DNA of 44,831 nt from CAYQCE01 sp964415885 (GCA_964415885.1 CAYQCE010000026.1:1-44831), one strand, 5' to 3'; positions 33,310-42,563 are shown, counted from the first letter of the stretch. The notes: generated from the letters alone by a model not told the origin. Made by a program: numbers and translations.

Positions 33310-34860
33310 ATGGATTGGTTAACGCAAGTCTACGAGCACATCAAGAATTTCATTCGCGACATGACGGGATCTCAGATGGTCCTCGCCGTGGCGTTCATCG
33401 GAGCGATGATCATCACGGCGCTTCTTCTGGTCGGAGTCTTCAAGAGTGTAACCTATGTCACGCTATATAAGGACCTGGATGGAGCAGCGGCATCAGAAGT
33501 GATGGACGAACTCGATCAGATGGGAATACCGCACCAGATAACGGATGGCGGTTCCACTATTGAAGTGCCGAGCGGTGATGTCTACAAGGCACGGATCAGG
33601 CTGGCGTCACAGGGATTGCCAAAGAGCGGAACGGTCGGTTACTCGATATTCGACAAGACGAATCTCGGGATGACCGAGTTTCTGCAGAAGATGAATTTCC
33701 GTCGAGCTCTCGAAGGCGAGCTTGCCAAGTCTGTTATGGAACTCTCGGCGGTAGAAGCTGCGCGCGTGCACGTAGTGATTCCGGAACAACATCTCTTCGA
33801 AGAAGACCAGAAACCGCCAACGGCGTCCGTTCTCGTCAAGCTCTCATCCGGCGGCGTTCTTACCCCGAGGCAGATCAAAGGCATTACAAACCTGATTGCG
33901 TCCTCTGTAGAGGGACTGAGTCCGGATAACATATCAATCATCGATTATCATGGCAACCTGCTGACACCTCAGAGTGGGTCTGATCCACTTGCCACCCTCT
34001 CGTCTACTCAGCTCGAGTTACGGAAGAGTGTCGAGAAATACCTCGAGAACAAGGCACAGTCGTTCCTCGATCAGTCGATCGGAAAAGGGAAATCGATCGT
34101 GCGAGTAACGGCCGAACTCGATTTCGACCAGGTGGAAAGAACGAAGGAGACATTCGATCCGGATAATCTCGCCGTACGAAGTGAGGAGAGGATTGAAGAA
34201 GGCAGCAGTGAAGAGTCAACGACCGAACTCGACCCTGCTACGGAAGCGAGCGCGTCCGGGGTGAAGGAACAGATCATTGTCAATTATGAGGTCAATAGAA
34301 CCGTCGAGCATATTGTTAACTCCGTAGGGAATATCGACAAGCTTACGATAGCGGTTATGGTAGATGGGCATTACAACGAGATTGAGGGGGAGGACGGGGA
34401 GACGATCCTCGAATATCAAAGCCGTGATTCCAATGAGGTCAGGCAGATCACCGCACTGGTGAAGAATGCTGTCGGATTCAGTGCCGATCGAAAAGATGAA
34501 ATTGAAGTCGTAAACCTTCAGTTTGACACAAGAGACCTGACGAGGGAACAGCACCGACTGGATACGATTGCTACTCGATCATTCTACATCGATATTGGGA
34601 AGAAGGTACTATTTGGGATAGCGGCCATACTGCTGTTCCTGTATGCCAAGAAGAAAGTCGGCAAAGCGTTTGTCGCACTTTCGAAGTATGTTCCGCCGCT
34701 ACCGCCACCACCGGAGCCACCGAAACCACCGCCACCGCCGCCTGAACCTCCGATCGAGGTAAAACCGCAACAATCACGGATGGTGGATCAGTTGAGAAAG
34801 ACGGCGGAAGAAAAGCCTGATGAGATGGCAAAAGTGATCAAAACATTGATGACGGATTAG
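33310..34860 (+). CDS. fliF: Flagellar MS-ring protein FliF
   Basis: A 516-residue FliF that forms the MS ring in the inner membrane. Transmembrane helices lie at about 22-44 and 432-447. Between them are the ring-building motifs, including RRALEGELAKSVMELSAVEA and ARVHVVIPEQ. After the second helix comes a polyproline stretch (residues 462-481, with runs of four and six prolines), then the C-terminal FliG-binding segment. The proline-rich linker is unusual, and its translation should depend on EF-P. Confidence 0.97.
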   Translation: MDWLTQVYEHIKNFIRDMTGSQMVLAVAFIGAMIITALLLVGVFKSVTYVTLYKDLDGAAASEVMDELDQMGIPHQITDGGSTIEVPSGDVYKARIRLASQGLPKSGTVGYSIFDKTNLGMTEFLQKMNFRRALEGELAKSVMELSAVEAARVHVVIPEQHLFEEDQKPPTASVLVKLSSGGVLTPRQIKGITNLIASSVEGLSPDNISIIDYHGNLLTPQSGSDPLATLSSTQLELRKSVEKYLENKAQSFLDQSIGKGKSIVRVTAELDFDQVERTKETFDPDNLAVRSEERIEEGSSEESTTELDPATEASASGVKEQIIVNYEVNRTVEHIVNSVGNIDKLTIAVMVDGHYNEIEGEDGETILEYQSRDSNEVRQITALVKNAVGFSADRKDEIEVVNLQFDTRDLTREQHRLDTIATRSFYIDIGKKVLFGIAAILLFLYAKKKVGKAFVALSKYVPPLPPPPEPPKPPPPPPEPPIEVKPQQSRMVDQLRKTAEEKPDEMAKVIKTLMTD

Positions 34861-34866
34861 TGGACG

Positions 34867-35886
34867 ATGTCACCATTAAGGTATGAAGATCTGACTGCCG
34901 CACAGAAAGCCGCGATTGCTCTGATAGCTTTCGGCAAGGAGGTCTCGTCGGATATACTGAAGTCGCTCGATGATGCTGATCTCGAGAAGGTCACGATTGA
35001 AATCGCGAATATGCGTGATGTGTCCTCTGATCTCGAAGACAAAGTCATGGAAGAGTGTCACGAGATATATCTCGCGCGTCACTACATTTCTCAGGGTGGT
35101 ATTGACTATGCCAGGTCAGTCCTCGAACAGGCTGTAGGTAAGACCAGAACGGTTGCTCTCATGAACAAGCTCGAGAGCTCACTGGTGACGTCAGGATTCA
35201 ACCTCCTGAAGAATATCGATCCAAAGCAGCTTGTGCAGTTCATTCAGAACGAGCATCCTCAGACGATTTCGCTTATACTCACTCAATTGACGCCTCAGCA
35301 GGCATCGGGCATACTCTCTGAACTGCCTCCGGAGCTGCAATCTGAGGTCGCACTCAGGATCGCGACAATGGAGAAGATATCGCCTGAGATCCTCAAGCAG
35401 ATCGAAGCAACTCTCGAAACTCACTTTGCGACAGCAGCCGTGCGTGATCTATCAGTGTCCGGCGGAGCCAAGGCAATTGCCGACATTCTCAATCTGGTGG
35501 AGACGTCGGCTGAAAAACACATTTTACAGACACTCGAAGCCGAAAACGCAGAACTCGCGGCAGATATCAAGAATATGATGTTCGTCTTCGACGACCTCGT
35601 CTTGCTCGACGACAGGTCAGTACAGAGGCTCCTTAAGGAGGTCGAAACCAAAGATCTCGCAGTTGCGCTGAAGGCCGCATCCGACGAGGTCAAGAATAAG
35701 ATCTTCACGAATGTCTCCGAGCGTGTCTCGATGATGATCAAGGAAGAGATGGAGTTCATGGGACCGATGCGGCTCTCGGATGTCGAGGCCGCGCAACAGC
35801 GTATTGTTGAGACTATCCGCAGGCTCGAAGAGGAGGGTCAAATTGTGATCTCCGGGCGCGGCGGAAAGGAAGATATCGTTGTCTAG
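34867..35886 (+). CDS. fliG: Flagellar motor switch protein FliG
   Basis: A 339-residue FliG, the rotor protein that interacts with stator MotA. The N-terminal domain has LTAAQKAAIALIAFGKEVSS, the middle domain has the EHPQT motif (129-133), and the C-terminal torque domain has MMFVFDDLVLLDDRSVQRLL and EVETKDLAVALK with the conserved charged residues. It begins 6 bp after fliF. Confidence 0.98.
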   Translation: MSPLRYEDLTAAQKAAIALIAFGKEVSSDILKSLDDADLEKVTIEIANMRDVSSDLEDKVMEECHEIYLARHYISQGGIDYARSVLEQAVGKTRTVALMNKLESSLVTSGFNLLKNIDPKQLVQFIQNEHPQTISLILTQLTPQQASGILSELPPELQSEVALRIATMEKISPEILKQIEATLETHFATAAVRDLSVSGGAKAIADILNLVETSAEKHILQTLEAENAELAADIKNMMFVFDDLVLLDDRSVQRLLKEVETKDLAVALKAASDEVKNKIFTNVSERVSMMIKEEMEFMGPMRLSDVEAAQQRIVETIRRLEEEGQIVISGRGGKEDIVV

Positions 35887-36526
35887 TGTTCTGCACGCAG
35901 CGAAGGTTGCAAGCCGTTCCAGAGTCATCGGCGAGGTTCCCGCGAAGGAACCAAAAGTCAAGATGGTGCCCGAAGCCGATTACAAGCGGCTGGAGGTGCG
36001 TGCCCAGCAGGAGAAGGAAGAGGCATATAAGAACGGTCACAGCGACGGCCACCAGATGGGTCTCTCAAAAGGAATGGAACAGGCCAACCGCATCGCTGCA
36101 AACTTCAACAATCTCATAAACGATATCAATCGCCAGCGTGAAGAGATATATCGCGAAGCCGAACTCGAGGTAATTGGATTGGTGATCGCGCTCGCACGAA
36201 AGATCATAATGGCGAAAGCGGAGACCGATCCGGAGATCGTGATTGGTTCGGTGCAGAGGGCAATTCAACTGCTGCTCGAGAAGTCTAAGCTTCATATCAA
36301 AGTTTCACCGGATCAGATCGAATTCGTGCGAGAGAACTTGAATCGTCTCTATGAGATGGACGACAGCATTCAGCGGATAGAGCTCGAACCGGACAGACGC
36401 GTGGGAGTAGGCGGCTGCATAGTCGAAACCGAAGCCGGCAACGTCGATGCGAGAATAGAAAAAGAATTCGACAATATCGCAGACGCTATCCGTGAGGTCA
36501 ATCGCCGTTCGCGGGAAGAGTTATGA
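35879..36526 (+). CDS. fliH: Flagellar assembly protein FliH
   Basis: A 215-residue FliH, the peripheral stalk that regulates the FliI ATPase. It has a charged N-terminal coiled-coil region with small-residue repeats (GHSDGHQMGLSKGMEQ) and a C-terminal domain related to F1 ATPase b/delta, including LVIALARKIIMAKAETDPEI. I place the start at TTG 35879, 8 nt after GGAAAGGA, overlapping fliG by 8 bp. No ATG gives a better N-terminus. Confidence 0.92.
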   Translation: MSSVLHAAKVASRSRVIGEVPAKEPKVKMVPEADYKRLEVRAQQEKEEAYKNGHSDGHQMGLSKGMEQANRIAANFNNLINDINRQREEIYREAELEVIGLVIALARKIIMAKAETDPEIVIGSVQRAIQLLLEKSKLHIKVSPDQIEFVRENLNRLYEMDDSIQRIELEPDRRVGVGGCIVETEAGNVDARIEKEFDNIADAIREVNRRSREEL

Positions 36527-37929
36527 ACACGCGATTCCAGAAGTATCACCGTGTAATAGAGAATTTTGTGTCTCTTAGTCAGCAGGGTAAGGTCAAACAG
36601 GTCATCGGGCTTGTTATCTCGTCTACCGGTCCATCGACTTCGGTCGGCGAGCTTTGCAGAATCTATCCCGCCGACGGGGGAGAGCCGATACCGGCTGAAG
36701 TAGTCGGATTCAAAGACAATCAGGTTATGCTCATGCCATTCGGGTCGATGCAGGGCATAAACCCGGGCGCGGTAGTGGAAGCCACGGGTGAAAGGCTGAA
36801 AGTCCCTGTGGGGAATCATCTTCTTGGGCGAGTCGTGGGAGGCTTGGGCGAGCCGATTGACGGACGGGATCTCGACAGTTCTGTTGAGCGCCGCGAGATA
36901 CACGCCAAACCGCCCCATCCACTGCTTAGAGAGAGAATCAACGAAACCATCTCAACGGGAATAAGATCGATAGATACACTCGTCACGGCTGGAAAAGGCC
37001 AGAGACTTGGAATCTTTGCCGGCTCCGGAGTTGGCAAAAGCGTGATGATGGGAATGATTGCAAGGCACTCCAAGGCTGATGTGAACGTAATCGGCTTGAT
37101 CGGCGAGCGCGGAAGAGAAGTGCGTGACTTCCTCGAACGCGATCTCGGCGCTGACGGTCTGTCGCGATCCGTGGTCGTTACCGTTACGTCGGACCAGCCG
37201 GCTCTCATCAAGGTGAAGGGCGCGCTCGTGGCAACCTCAATAGCGGAGTATTTCCGCGATCAGGGGAAGGACGTTATCCTGATGGTCGATTCGGTCACCC
37301 GCATTGCGATGGCGCTGAGGGAAATCGGCCTTGCAATCGGTGAACCGCCCGCGACCAAAGGATACACACCTTCTGTGTTCTCATTTCTGCCGCAGTTTCT
37401 CGAACGGCCGGGAAATACGAGAAATGGAAGTATCACCGGGTTGTACACGGTTCTTGTCGAAGGGGATGACTTCAATGAGCCGGTATCTGATACTGTGCGC
37501 TCGATCCTCGACGGGCATGTTACGTTGTCACGGCGGCTTGCGAACCGCAACCACTATCCAGCGGTGGATGTCCTGGAATCGATATCACGAGTGATGCCGG
37601 ATATAATTGACGATGAACACAAAGCCGTCGCAGGACGGACGCGGCGTCTTCTGGCATCGTATCGAGAGTCGGAAGATCTCATCAACATTGGTGCGTATGT
37701 CAAGGGATCAAACAAGCTTACGGATGAAGCGATCGCCAAGTACGATGATTTGAACAGATTCCTGACGCAGGACATGAACGAGGAAACCGATTTTGAGCAG
37801 GACATCTCAAGACTCAGGAGCATAGTGGATCGTGAAAAAGTTCCGGTTCCGGCTGGAGAAGATCAAGAAGCTCAGGGACGACTCCAAGCGCAGGGCACAG
37901 CAGAGGTTCGCGGAAGCCAGGCGGAGTGA
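36523..37929 (+). CDS. fliI: Flagellum-specific ATP synthase FliI
   Basis: A 468-residue export ATPase related to F1-beta. Walker A AGSGVGKS is at 166-173, Walker B is VILMVDSVTR, and the signature LPQFLERPGNTRNGSITGLY is present. It overlaps fliH by 4 bp (ATGA). The last 32 codons (residues 437-468) run over the start of fliJ in another frame, so the ~30-residue polar tail PVPAGEDQEAQ... is encoded by fliJ sequence. FliI proteins usually end near that point, so the tail looks like an acquired extension. Confidence 0.97.
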   Translation: MNTRFQKYHRVIENFVSLSQQGKVKQVIGLVISSTGPSTSVGELCRIYPADGGEPIPAEVVGFKDNQVMLMPFGSMQGINPGAVVEATGERLKVPVGNHLLGRVVGGLGEPIDGRDLDSSVERREIHAKPPHPLLRERINETISTGIRSIDTLVTAGKGQRLGIFAGSGVGKSVMMGMIARHSKADVNVIGLIGERGREVRDFLERDLGADGLSRSVVVTVTSDQPALIKVKGALVATSIAEYFRDQGKDVILMVDSVTRIAMALREIGLAIGEPPATKGYTPSVFSFLPQFLERPGNTRNGSITGLYTVLVEGDDFNEPVSDTVRSILDGHVTLSRRLANRNHYPAVDVLESISRVMPDIIDDEHKAVAGRTRRLLASYRESEDLINIGAYVKGSNKLTDEAIAKYDDLNRFLTQDMNEETDFEQDISRLRSIVDREKVPVPAGEDQEAQGRLQAQGTAEVRGSQAE

Positions 37930-38275
37930 GGAGTCGGAGCGACAGAAACTCCTGTTGCTTAATGAAGAAATTCAACTCAGGCGAAAGCTGGAGAAAGGAA
38001 AGAGATCGAAGCGGGTGTATCCCGATCGATTGAAGAATGGTACTGACTACATTCTGCAACTCGAATTCCTAATCCGATATCAGAAGGAGCAGGTTGCACT
38101 CGCCGAGAATCGAACTCGTGAATGTCGTGCAAAGCTCGAGGAGGCATCACGCGAGGTGAAGAAGCTCGAGAAGCTTGAGGAACGCAAGCGGGAAGAATAC
38201 TTCAAGGATTATGAACTTTATCTCCAGAAAGAGAACGACGAAATCGGAATTCAGCGGCGACAGAAGCCGATTTGA
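37832..38275 (+). CDS. fliJ: Flagellar export protein FliJ
   Basis: A 147-residue FliJ, the coiled-coil central stalk of the export ATPase. The N-terminus MKKFRFRLEKIKKLRDDSKR matches the family well. Nearly the whole length is charged helix with heptad-like Leu, Lys, Glu patterns. The start is GTG 37832 with AGGAG at 37816-37820, and 98 bp overlap fliI in another frame. It is the last gene of the operon and converges on the minus-strand gene 28 bp away, with no obvious terminator between. Confidence 0.93.
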   Translation: MKKFRFRLEKIKKLRDDSKRRAQQRFAEARRSEESERQKLLLLNEEIQLRRKLEKGKRSKRVYPDRLKNGTDYILQLEFLIRYQKEQVALAENRTRECRAKLEEASREVKKLEKLEERKREEYFKDYELYLQKENDEIGIQRRQKPI

Positions 38276-38303
38276 CCACATACGGTGATCCCGCGATAGA
38301 CTA

Positions 38304-40598
38304 CTACTTGTCAGGCCAAAGCTCGTCGTCCCCCGCCCTTAGTTCATCGATAACTGCCCTGTCCTCTTCATCGAAGTCTTGATAGTTGTACATGGAATCG
38401 ACGTAGAACTTCGCTTTCTCGTTGCTTACATGTTCCTTCAGGAATCTGTAATTCGTAATTACACCGGCGAGCATTCGATCCTGGGCCTCCAAGTCGGCTG
38501 CCTGCATCTTGCGACCTGCATAGATCATCCCATTGGCTTCGAGGAACGAACCCCAGTCGGCAAGTGTACCGGGATAGAGCAGGAAGTTATCGATGTAGGC
38601 CGCGTAAGCGGAGTCACGCTTTTCCGGTTCATCAAGATAGTGATAGACAAGAATCATGACTGCCTCAAGCTCAGGCGAACGCTGATTGCGTTTCAAACCC
38701 CATTCCGCAAGAGCTTTCAGGCTGTCATATTCGTTTTTAAGGAATAGAACACGAGCCGGGAATTCATAAGAATCCATGAATTGAGGAAACCGCCTGATTC
38801 CACGATTAAAATAGTGGAGTCCGAGTGTTGTGTCATTGTCGCGAACAGCGGCATATCCCATGCGGTAGAATGCTACCGCGGAAGTTTCGCCGTGCGCCAT
38901 AAGCTGTTCGTATTTTGAGATGATTGAGTCGTTCACTTTCATCTTATCATAGGCGTATGCGAGCAGTTCGAGAATATCTACCGTCAGGCTCTCTGCCGCT
39001 GCCCGCTCCAGGCGGGTAGAGCCATACGACGGATTAGCCCCTCTGAAATAGGCTTGCCCCATGCGGTAATTGAATTTCCAGAACATCTTCTTGTCGCGCT
39101 GCAATATCAACTCAGCAGTCTTTAGTGCCTCGACACCTTCAACAAGATTGCCGGGCCGATTTGCTTTCGACCAACCGAAATAGAACAAGCCGATGGCTTC
39201 GGCTGGGTACCTCTCGGTGTACCTTGCCAGGAATAACTCGCTTTCTTCGTATTTCTCTGTATCGTCTATGAGCATCGCGCCCGCCATGAGCGGCATTATT
39301 CCTCTATCCTCCTTTGGGCTGAAGGCAGGCTCATCCGCGACATGCTTCGCGAATGTCTCCGCGGAATGGTCGGGCGAGGCTATGCTGAACAGCAGGAGCA
39401 GTGCGGCGAGGGAGTTGACTGCGGCGATCGGAATCAGGGATTTGCGCAAACTGTCGAATTCCAGAGATGATGCTGCGAAGTGCGCGAGCCAGATTGCAGC
39501 GGGCAAGAGCACAATCGCTGACGCAGGATAGCCGAGAATCCATCCATAGTCCGAGTAGCCAAACAGGTGGTATGCAAGTCCTGATGCGAACCAGCCGCCG
39601 AGGAAAATGTCTGTCTGGGAAATCTCACCCTTTGCGAATCGCGCAATAAGTGAGACAAGCGCGATTGCCCAAAGGAAATGTCCGACCATGAACAACTGAT
39701 TCAGAAATCCGAAGATATGTTCGCCGCCCAGTACGGACGCTGCCACGGATTTCGGAGATACGGCGGAATCAAAGGGCGCGAGTCCGAAAATCGAAGCCAC
39801 CGCCCCTACAGCGAAAAGCGCCAGCAGGAGAATACTCGGCACTGCACGACTATCACCTTTGCCCGACAGTAATTTGGCAGCGATGAGCGCGATACCGATA
39901 AGAGCGAGCGAAGGATGGAAGATGACCGACGCGATTAGAACGAGTCCCACAGCCCAGAATTTGGAGCTGTCGCCGAGGAAGACGAGGCCTGTGTACGCTG
40001 CGGCCGCGGCCAGGAGCAGGTAGATCGAAAAATCGCCCGGCAATGTGAAGATTGCAAACAACCCCACTGTCGCGAGTAAGAAGAAAGCTGCACGCGCGGC
40101 CGCTCCCCGCTCAGTTAGTTTGCGCACAATCAGATACAGAAGCAGCGCATAGACGACGCTAAATAGTGCTGTAATTAATGCTGTGCCTGACGGGATACGC
40201 CAGAATGGTACAACGCCCTCTCCCGGTGGCGTGGATCGATAGCTCGCGGCAATTTCCGAGAATGTACCGAAAAGGCCGATATGATCCGCGAACAGGTTGC
40301 GCCAGAAGAAACCCTCACCCCCGAAGAGGAATGAGAAGACTGCGAACGAAGCCGCTGCGACCAGGCCATAGGTAATCGGTACCGGCCGATCCGTACCTGT
40401 GGTTCCTGCGCTTCTTGTGAATATCGTCATCAGGATCACGACTACCAGGGCGACTCCCAGCGCGATCGCAACAGAAGTTGTCGATTGTGCCGTCTCGGTT
40501 CCCCAGAGCGACCAGTCCACGATGAATCCGATGACAAACAGCACCAAAGCGGCGCCTGACAAAATTAGACTCAGCAGCTTGAAGGTTTTGTCATTCAT
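38304..40598 (-). CDS. Polytopic membrane protein with C-terminal TPR-like region
   Basis: A 764-residue protein. The first ~410 residues hold about eleven or more hydrophobic helices, starting LLSLILSGAALVLFVIGFIV. The rest is a soluble region of helical repeats. TPR-like units include AVAFYRMGYAAVRDNDTTLG followed by LHYFNRGIRRFPQFM, and RERYPAEAIGLFYFGWSKA-like TERYPAEAIGLFYFGWSKA. I see no acidic loop motif of GT-C glycosyltransferases, so no enzyme call is made. The soluble part probably scaffolds a membrane or envelope complex. It converges on fliJ and has its own promoter. Confidence 0.88.
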   Translation of the reverse strand: MNDKTFKLLSLILSGAALVLFVIGFIVDWSLWGTETAQSTTSVAIALGVALVVVILMTIFTRSAGTTGTDRPVPITYGLVAAASFAVFSFLFGGEGFFWRNLFADHIGLFGTFSEIAASYRSTPPGEGVVPFWRIPSGTALITALFSVVYALLLYLIVRKLTERGAAARAAFFLLATVGLFAIFTLPGDFSIYLLLAAAAAYTGLVFLGDSSKFWAVGLVLIASVIFHPSLALIGIALIAAKLLSGKGDSRAVPSILLLALFAVGAVASIFGLAPFDSAVSPKSVAASVLGGEHIFGFLNQLFMVGHFLWAIALVSLIARFAKGEISQTDIFLGGWFASGLAYHLFGYSDYGWILGYPASAIVLLPAAIWLAHFAASSLEFDSLRKSLIPIAAVNSLAALLLLFSIASPDHSAETFAKHVADEPAFSPKEDRGIMPLMAGAMLIDDTEKYEESELFLARYTERYPAEAIGLFYFGWSKANRPGNLVEGVEALKTAELILQRDKKMFWKFNYRMGQAYFRGANPSYGSTRLERAAAESLTVDILELLAYAYDKMKVNDSIISKYEQLMAHGETSAVAFYRMGYAAVRDNDTTLGLHYFNRGIRRFPQFMDSYEFPARVLFLKNEYDSLKALAEWGLKRNQRSPELEAVMILVYHYLDEPEKRDSAYAAYIDNFLLYPGTLADWGSFLEANGMIYAGRKMQAADLEAQDRMLAGVITNYRFLKEHVSNEKAKFYVDSMYNYQDFDEEDRAVIDELRAGDDELWPDK

Positions 40599-40653
40599 TT
40601 TTTCTTCTCAAAATATAAGTTGTTACTAATGAATATCGTCATTCAAAAAGAGT

Positions 40654-40682
40654 ACTATAGGTGTATCGGACGACTATGGCAA
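40654..40682 (-). promoter_or_regulatory. Sigma-70-type promoter for the TPR membrane protein gene
   Basis: Read on the minus strand, TTGCCA (40682-40677) and TATAGT (40659-40654) are separated by exactly 17 bp. Each hexamer matches 5 of 6 consensus bases. It lies in the 168-bp gap upstream of the ATG at 40598, so this gene need not depend on the peptidase gene behind it. Confidence 0.65.
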
Positions 40683-40766
40683 GCCGTAAATGATTCTACC
40701 CGAGCGGGCATCTCTTCGTTCCAGCCCGGTAATGGGGTCTCCCATGATTCAGGCGAGTTTATCCGC

Positions 40767-42530
40767 TTACCTCAACCTGAGCTGATCCATAGCCTGGAGC
40801 CTGCCAATCGGATAGAGATTGATGTCGGCATCCCAATATGGCGACTTTTCATAGAAAAACTGGAGTCTCGCTCGAGGACTGCCGGCAAATGTGGTGTCGC
40901 TCCTGAGGATAGAATCGAACTCGACCCTCATATCCGGCTCATCATTCAGCATCTCCCGGGCTATTTGCTCCATGACATAGCTCTCGAAGTACTCCTTCTG
41001 GCCGAAAATAGTGCTAAAGAAGCCCCACCGGATGAATGAATCTCGGGATTCCGGCTCCAGAAGATGTATGGCGACTTGATTCGCTCGCTGGTTAATTGCG
41101 ATAACGGCGGAATTGTCCGGGTAGGTTCGTGTGATCGAGACATCTTCGATTTCGAAATCCCTGACCATCATGTGTCCCTCGTAGGGATCGTCATACCATT
41201 CTACGTCATCGAAGCGATAAGTTGTGACATGGAGCGTGTGATCGCCATCGAGCCTCTCTATCTGAAGGCCATGCGCCGCGAGCGCCTCGATTTCGTCCGT
41301 CCATTCGGGGGGTATAATGTAAGCTTCGGGGACGACCACAGAGTCACTTGGCTCATACTCGCTCAGGTATGGAACCGCGTAGTCTCTCGGTTCGTTCTCC
41401 CATATCACCCATTCGCCGCCGGAGATGTCGCTCTCACGTACCGTTACAGATACTCCCTTGAAATTGAGCATCTCAGTTGTATCCTTCGTTCGATCATAGG
41501 CAACTGTATAGAATGTCCCAGCCAGATTTCGCGCCACTTCCCAATCGGCCACATCGACCGCTTCCTCGAGCGTGCTTCCGTTCTCATCGAGACAGCCAAT
41601 CAGCTCTCGGAGAAGCGTATACGTCCCTTCCACCCGGGTTTGATAGTTCTTCAGCATATGAGTCTCGACGAGCAGTGCGGGCCTGTTCTGAATCGTCCCA
41701 TAACCGGTGGAGTAGCGTGGGCTCCACATAATTCCGATCAGGCCGTTTGTTATGTGCTTATAATCGCGCGTGATGACATACGGGATGAGCGGGAAGCCGT
41801 GTGATATCATCCGATCGTTGATGTTTGGCAGAAAGCTGTCGTTGACCCACGTGCGGACAGGCTCTGTGAGATTCTCGTGGGTCTCGATGCCGTAGGTAAC
41901 AACATACTGATAGTCTGCTCCGTCAGTTACGTGAATATCAACGAACATGTCCGGGAGCCACTTATTGAACAGCCTCAGCCAGGAGCGCATTTCGGGGGAG
42001 TCGGCCTTGAGAAAGTCGCGGTTCAAGTTGAAGCCCTGTGCCGTGACCCGGTAACCCATCTCCTCAGGACCGAGTTGGTTTATCCGATTGTATGGGCTGA
42101 ACTTTTCGTGACCGTCGACATTGAAGATCGGAATGAAGAGCAGGACGACATTGTCAAGTTCCGAACTCAGTTCACCATCCCGCACGAAGTCTCGTATCAT
42201 CATTAGTCCGGCGTCTTTGCCATCCGACTCGCCGGCGTGTATGCAGGCGAAGACCATCAGCCTGACCCTATCGTCATCGACGGGTTCGAATTGCATTGAC
42301 TTGTCGACAATCAGAAGCGGCAGATCGCGGCCCTGTGGAGATGTGCCAAATGATGTGTAGGAGACGTATTCTGATGCCTCTGCGAGTTTCTGACAGAATT
42401 CGACTGTCTCGACATAGCGAGGAGTCTCCCGAAAGCCGGATTTTTCGTATTCAGTCAGCAAGTTCTGGCCGTACGATGCAGATGAGGCGATCAATATGAC
42501 AAGGATTGATAATACCATCAAAGCTCTCAT
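40767..42530 (-). CDS. Exported M14-family zinc carboxypeptidase
   Basis: A 587-residue exported protein. A Sec signal peptide (MRALMVLSILVILIASSASYGQ) would be cut near residues 19-21. The M14 zinc ligands are HAGE (H98, E101) and H200 in DIHVTDG. The substrate-binding pair NR (N170, R171) and the catalytic glutamate E289 in LLVETHML are present. The catalytic domain covers about 30-330; the remaining ~250 residues are beta-rich and not recognised. Probably degrades peptides or trims cell-wall peptides outside the membrane; the substrate is unknown. Confidence 0.92.
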   Translation of the reverse strand: MRALMVLSILVILIASSASYGQNLLTEYEKSGFRETPRYVETVEFCQKLAEASEYVSYTSFGTSPQGRDLPLLIVDKSMQFEPVDDDRVRLMVFACIHAGESDGKDAGLMMIRDFVRDGELSSELDNVVLLFIPIFNVDGHEKFSPYNRINQLGPEEMGYRVTAQGFNLNRDFLKADSPEMRSWLRLFNKWLPDMFVDIHVTDGADYQYVVTYGIETHENLTEPVRTWVNDSFLPNINDRMISHGFPLIPYVITRDYKHITNGLIGIMWSPRYSTGYGTIQNRPALLVETHMLKNYQTRVEGTYTLLRELIGCLDENGSTLEEAVDVADWEVARNLAGTFYTVAYDRTKDTTEMLNFKGVSVTVRESDISGGEWVIWENEPRDYAVPYLSEYEPSDSVVVPEAYIIPPEWTDEIEALAAHGLQIERLDGDHTLHVTTYRFDDVEWYDDPYEGHMMVRDFEIEDVSITRTYPDNSAVIAINQRANQVAIHLLEPESRDSFIRWGFFSTIFGQKEYFESYVMEQIAREMLNDEPDMRVEFDSILRSDTTFAGSPRARLQFFYEKSPYWDADINLYPIGRLQAMDQLRLR

Positions 42531-42563
42531 TGTGGGTTCCCTTCGAGTCGCATTTCAGTTCGT

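Noticed and set aside
34690..34770. Proline-codon run in fliF as a possible sequencing or assembly artefact
   Set aside because: The frame stays open across it with mixed CCG/CCA/CCT/GAG codons, and an ordinary FliG-binding end follows, so it looks genuine.
38304..40598. Calling the membrane/TPR protein a GT-C glycosyltransferase
   Set aside because: I could not find the acidic motif expected in the first large periplasmic loop, so only the architecture is reported.
41064..41804. 246-codon plus-strand open frame inside the M14 peptidase
   Set aside because: The minus strand has zinc ligands, catalytic Glu and a signal peptide in the right places, so the plus-strand frame is a shadow.
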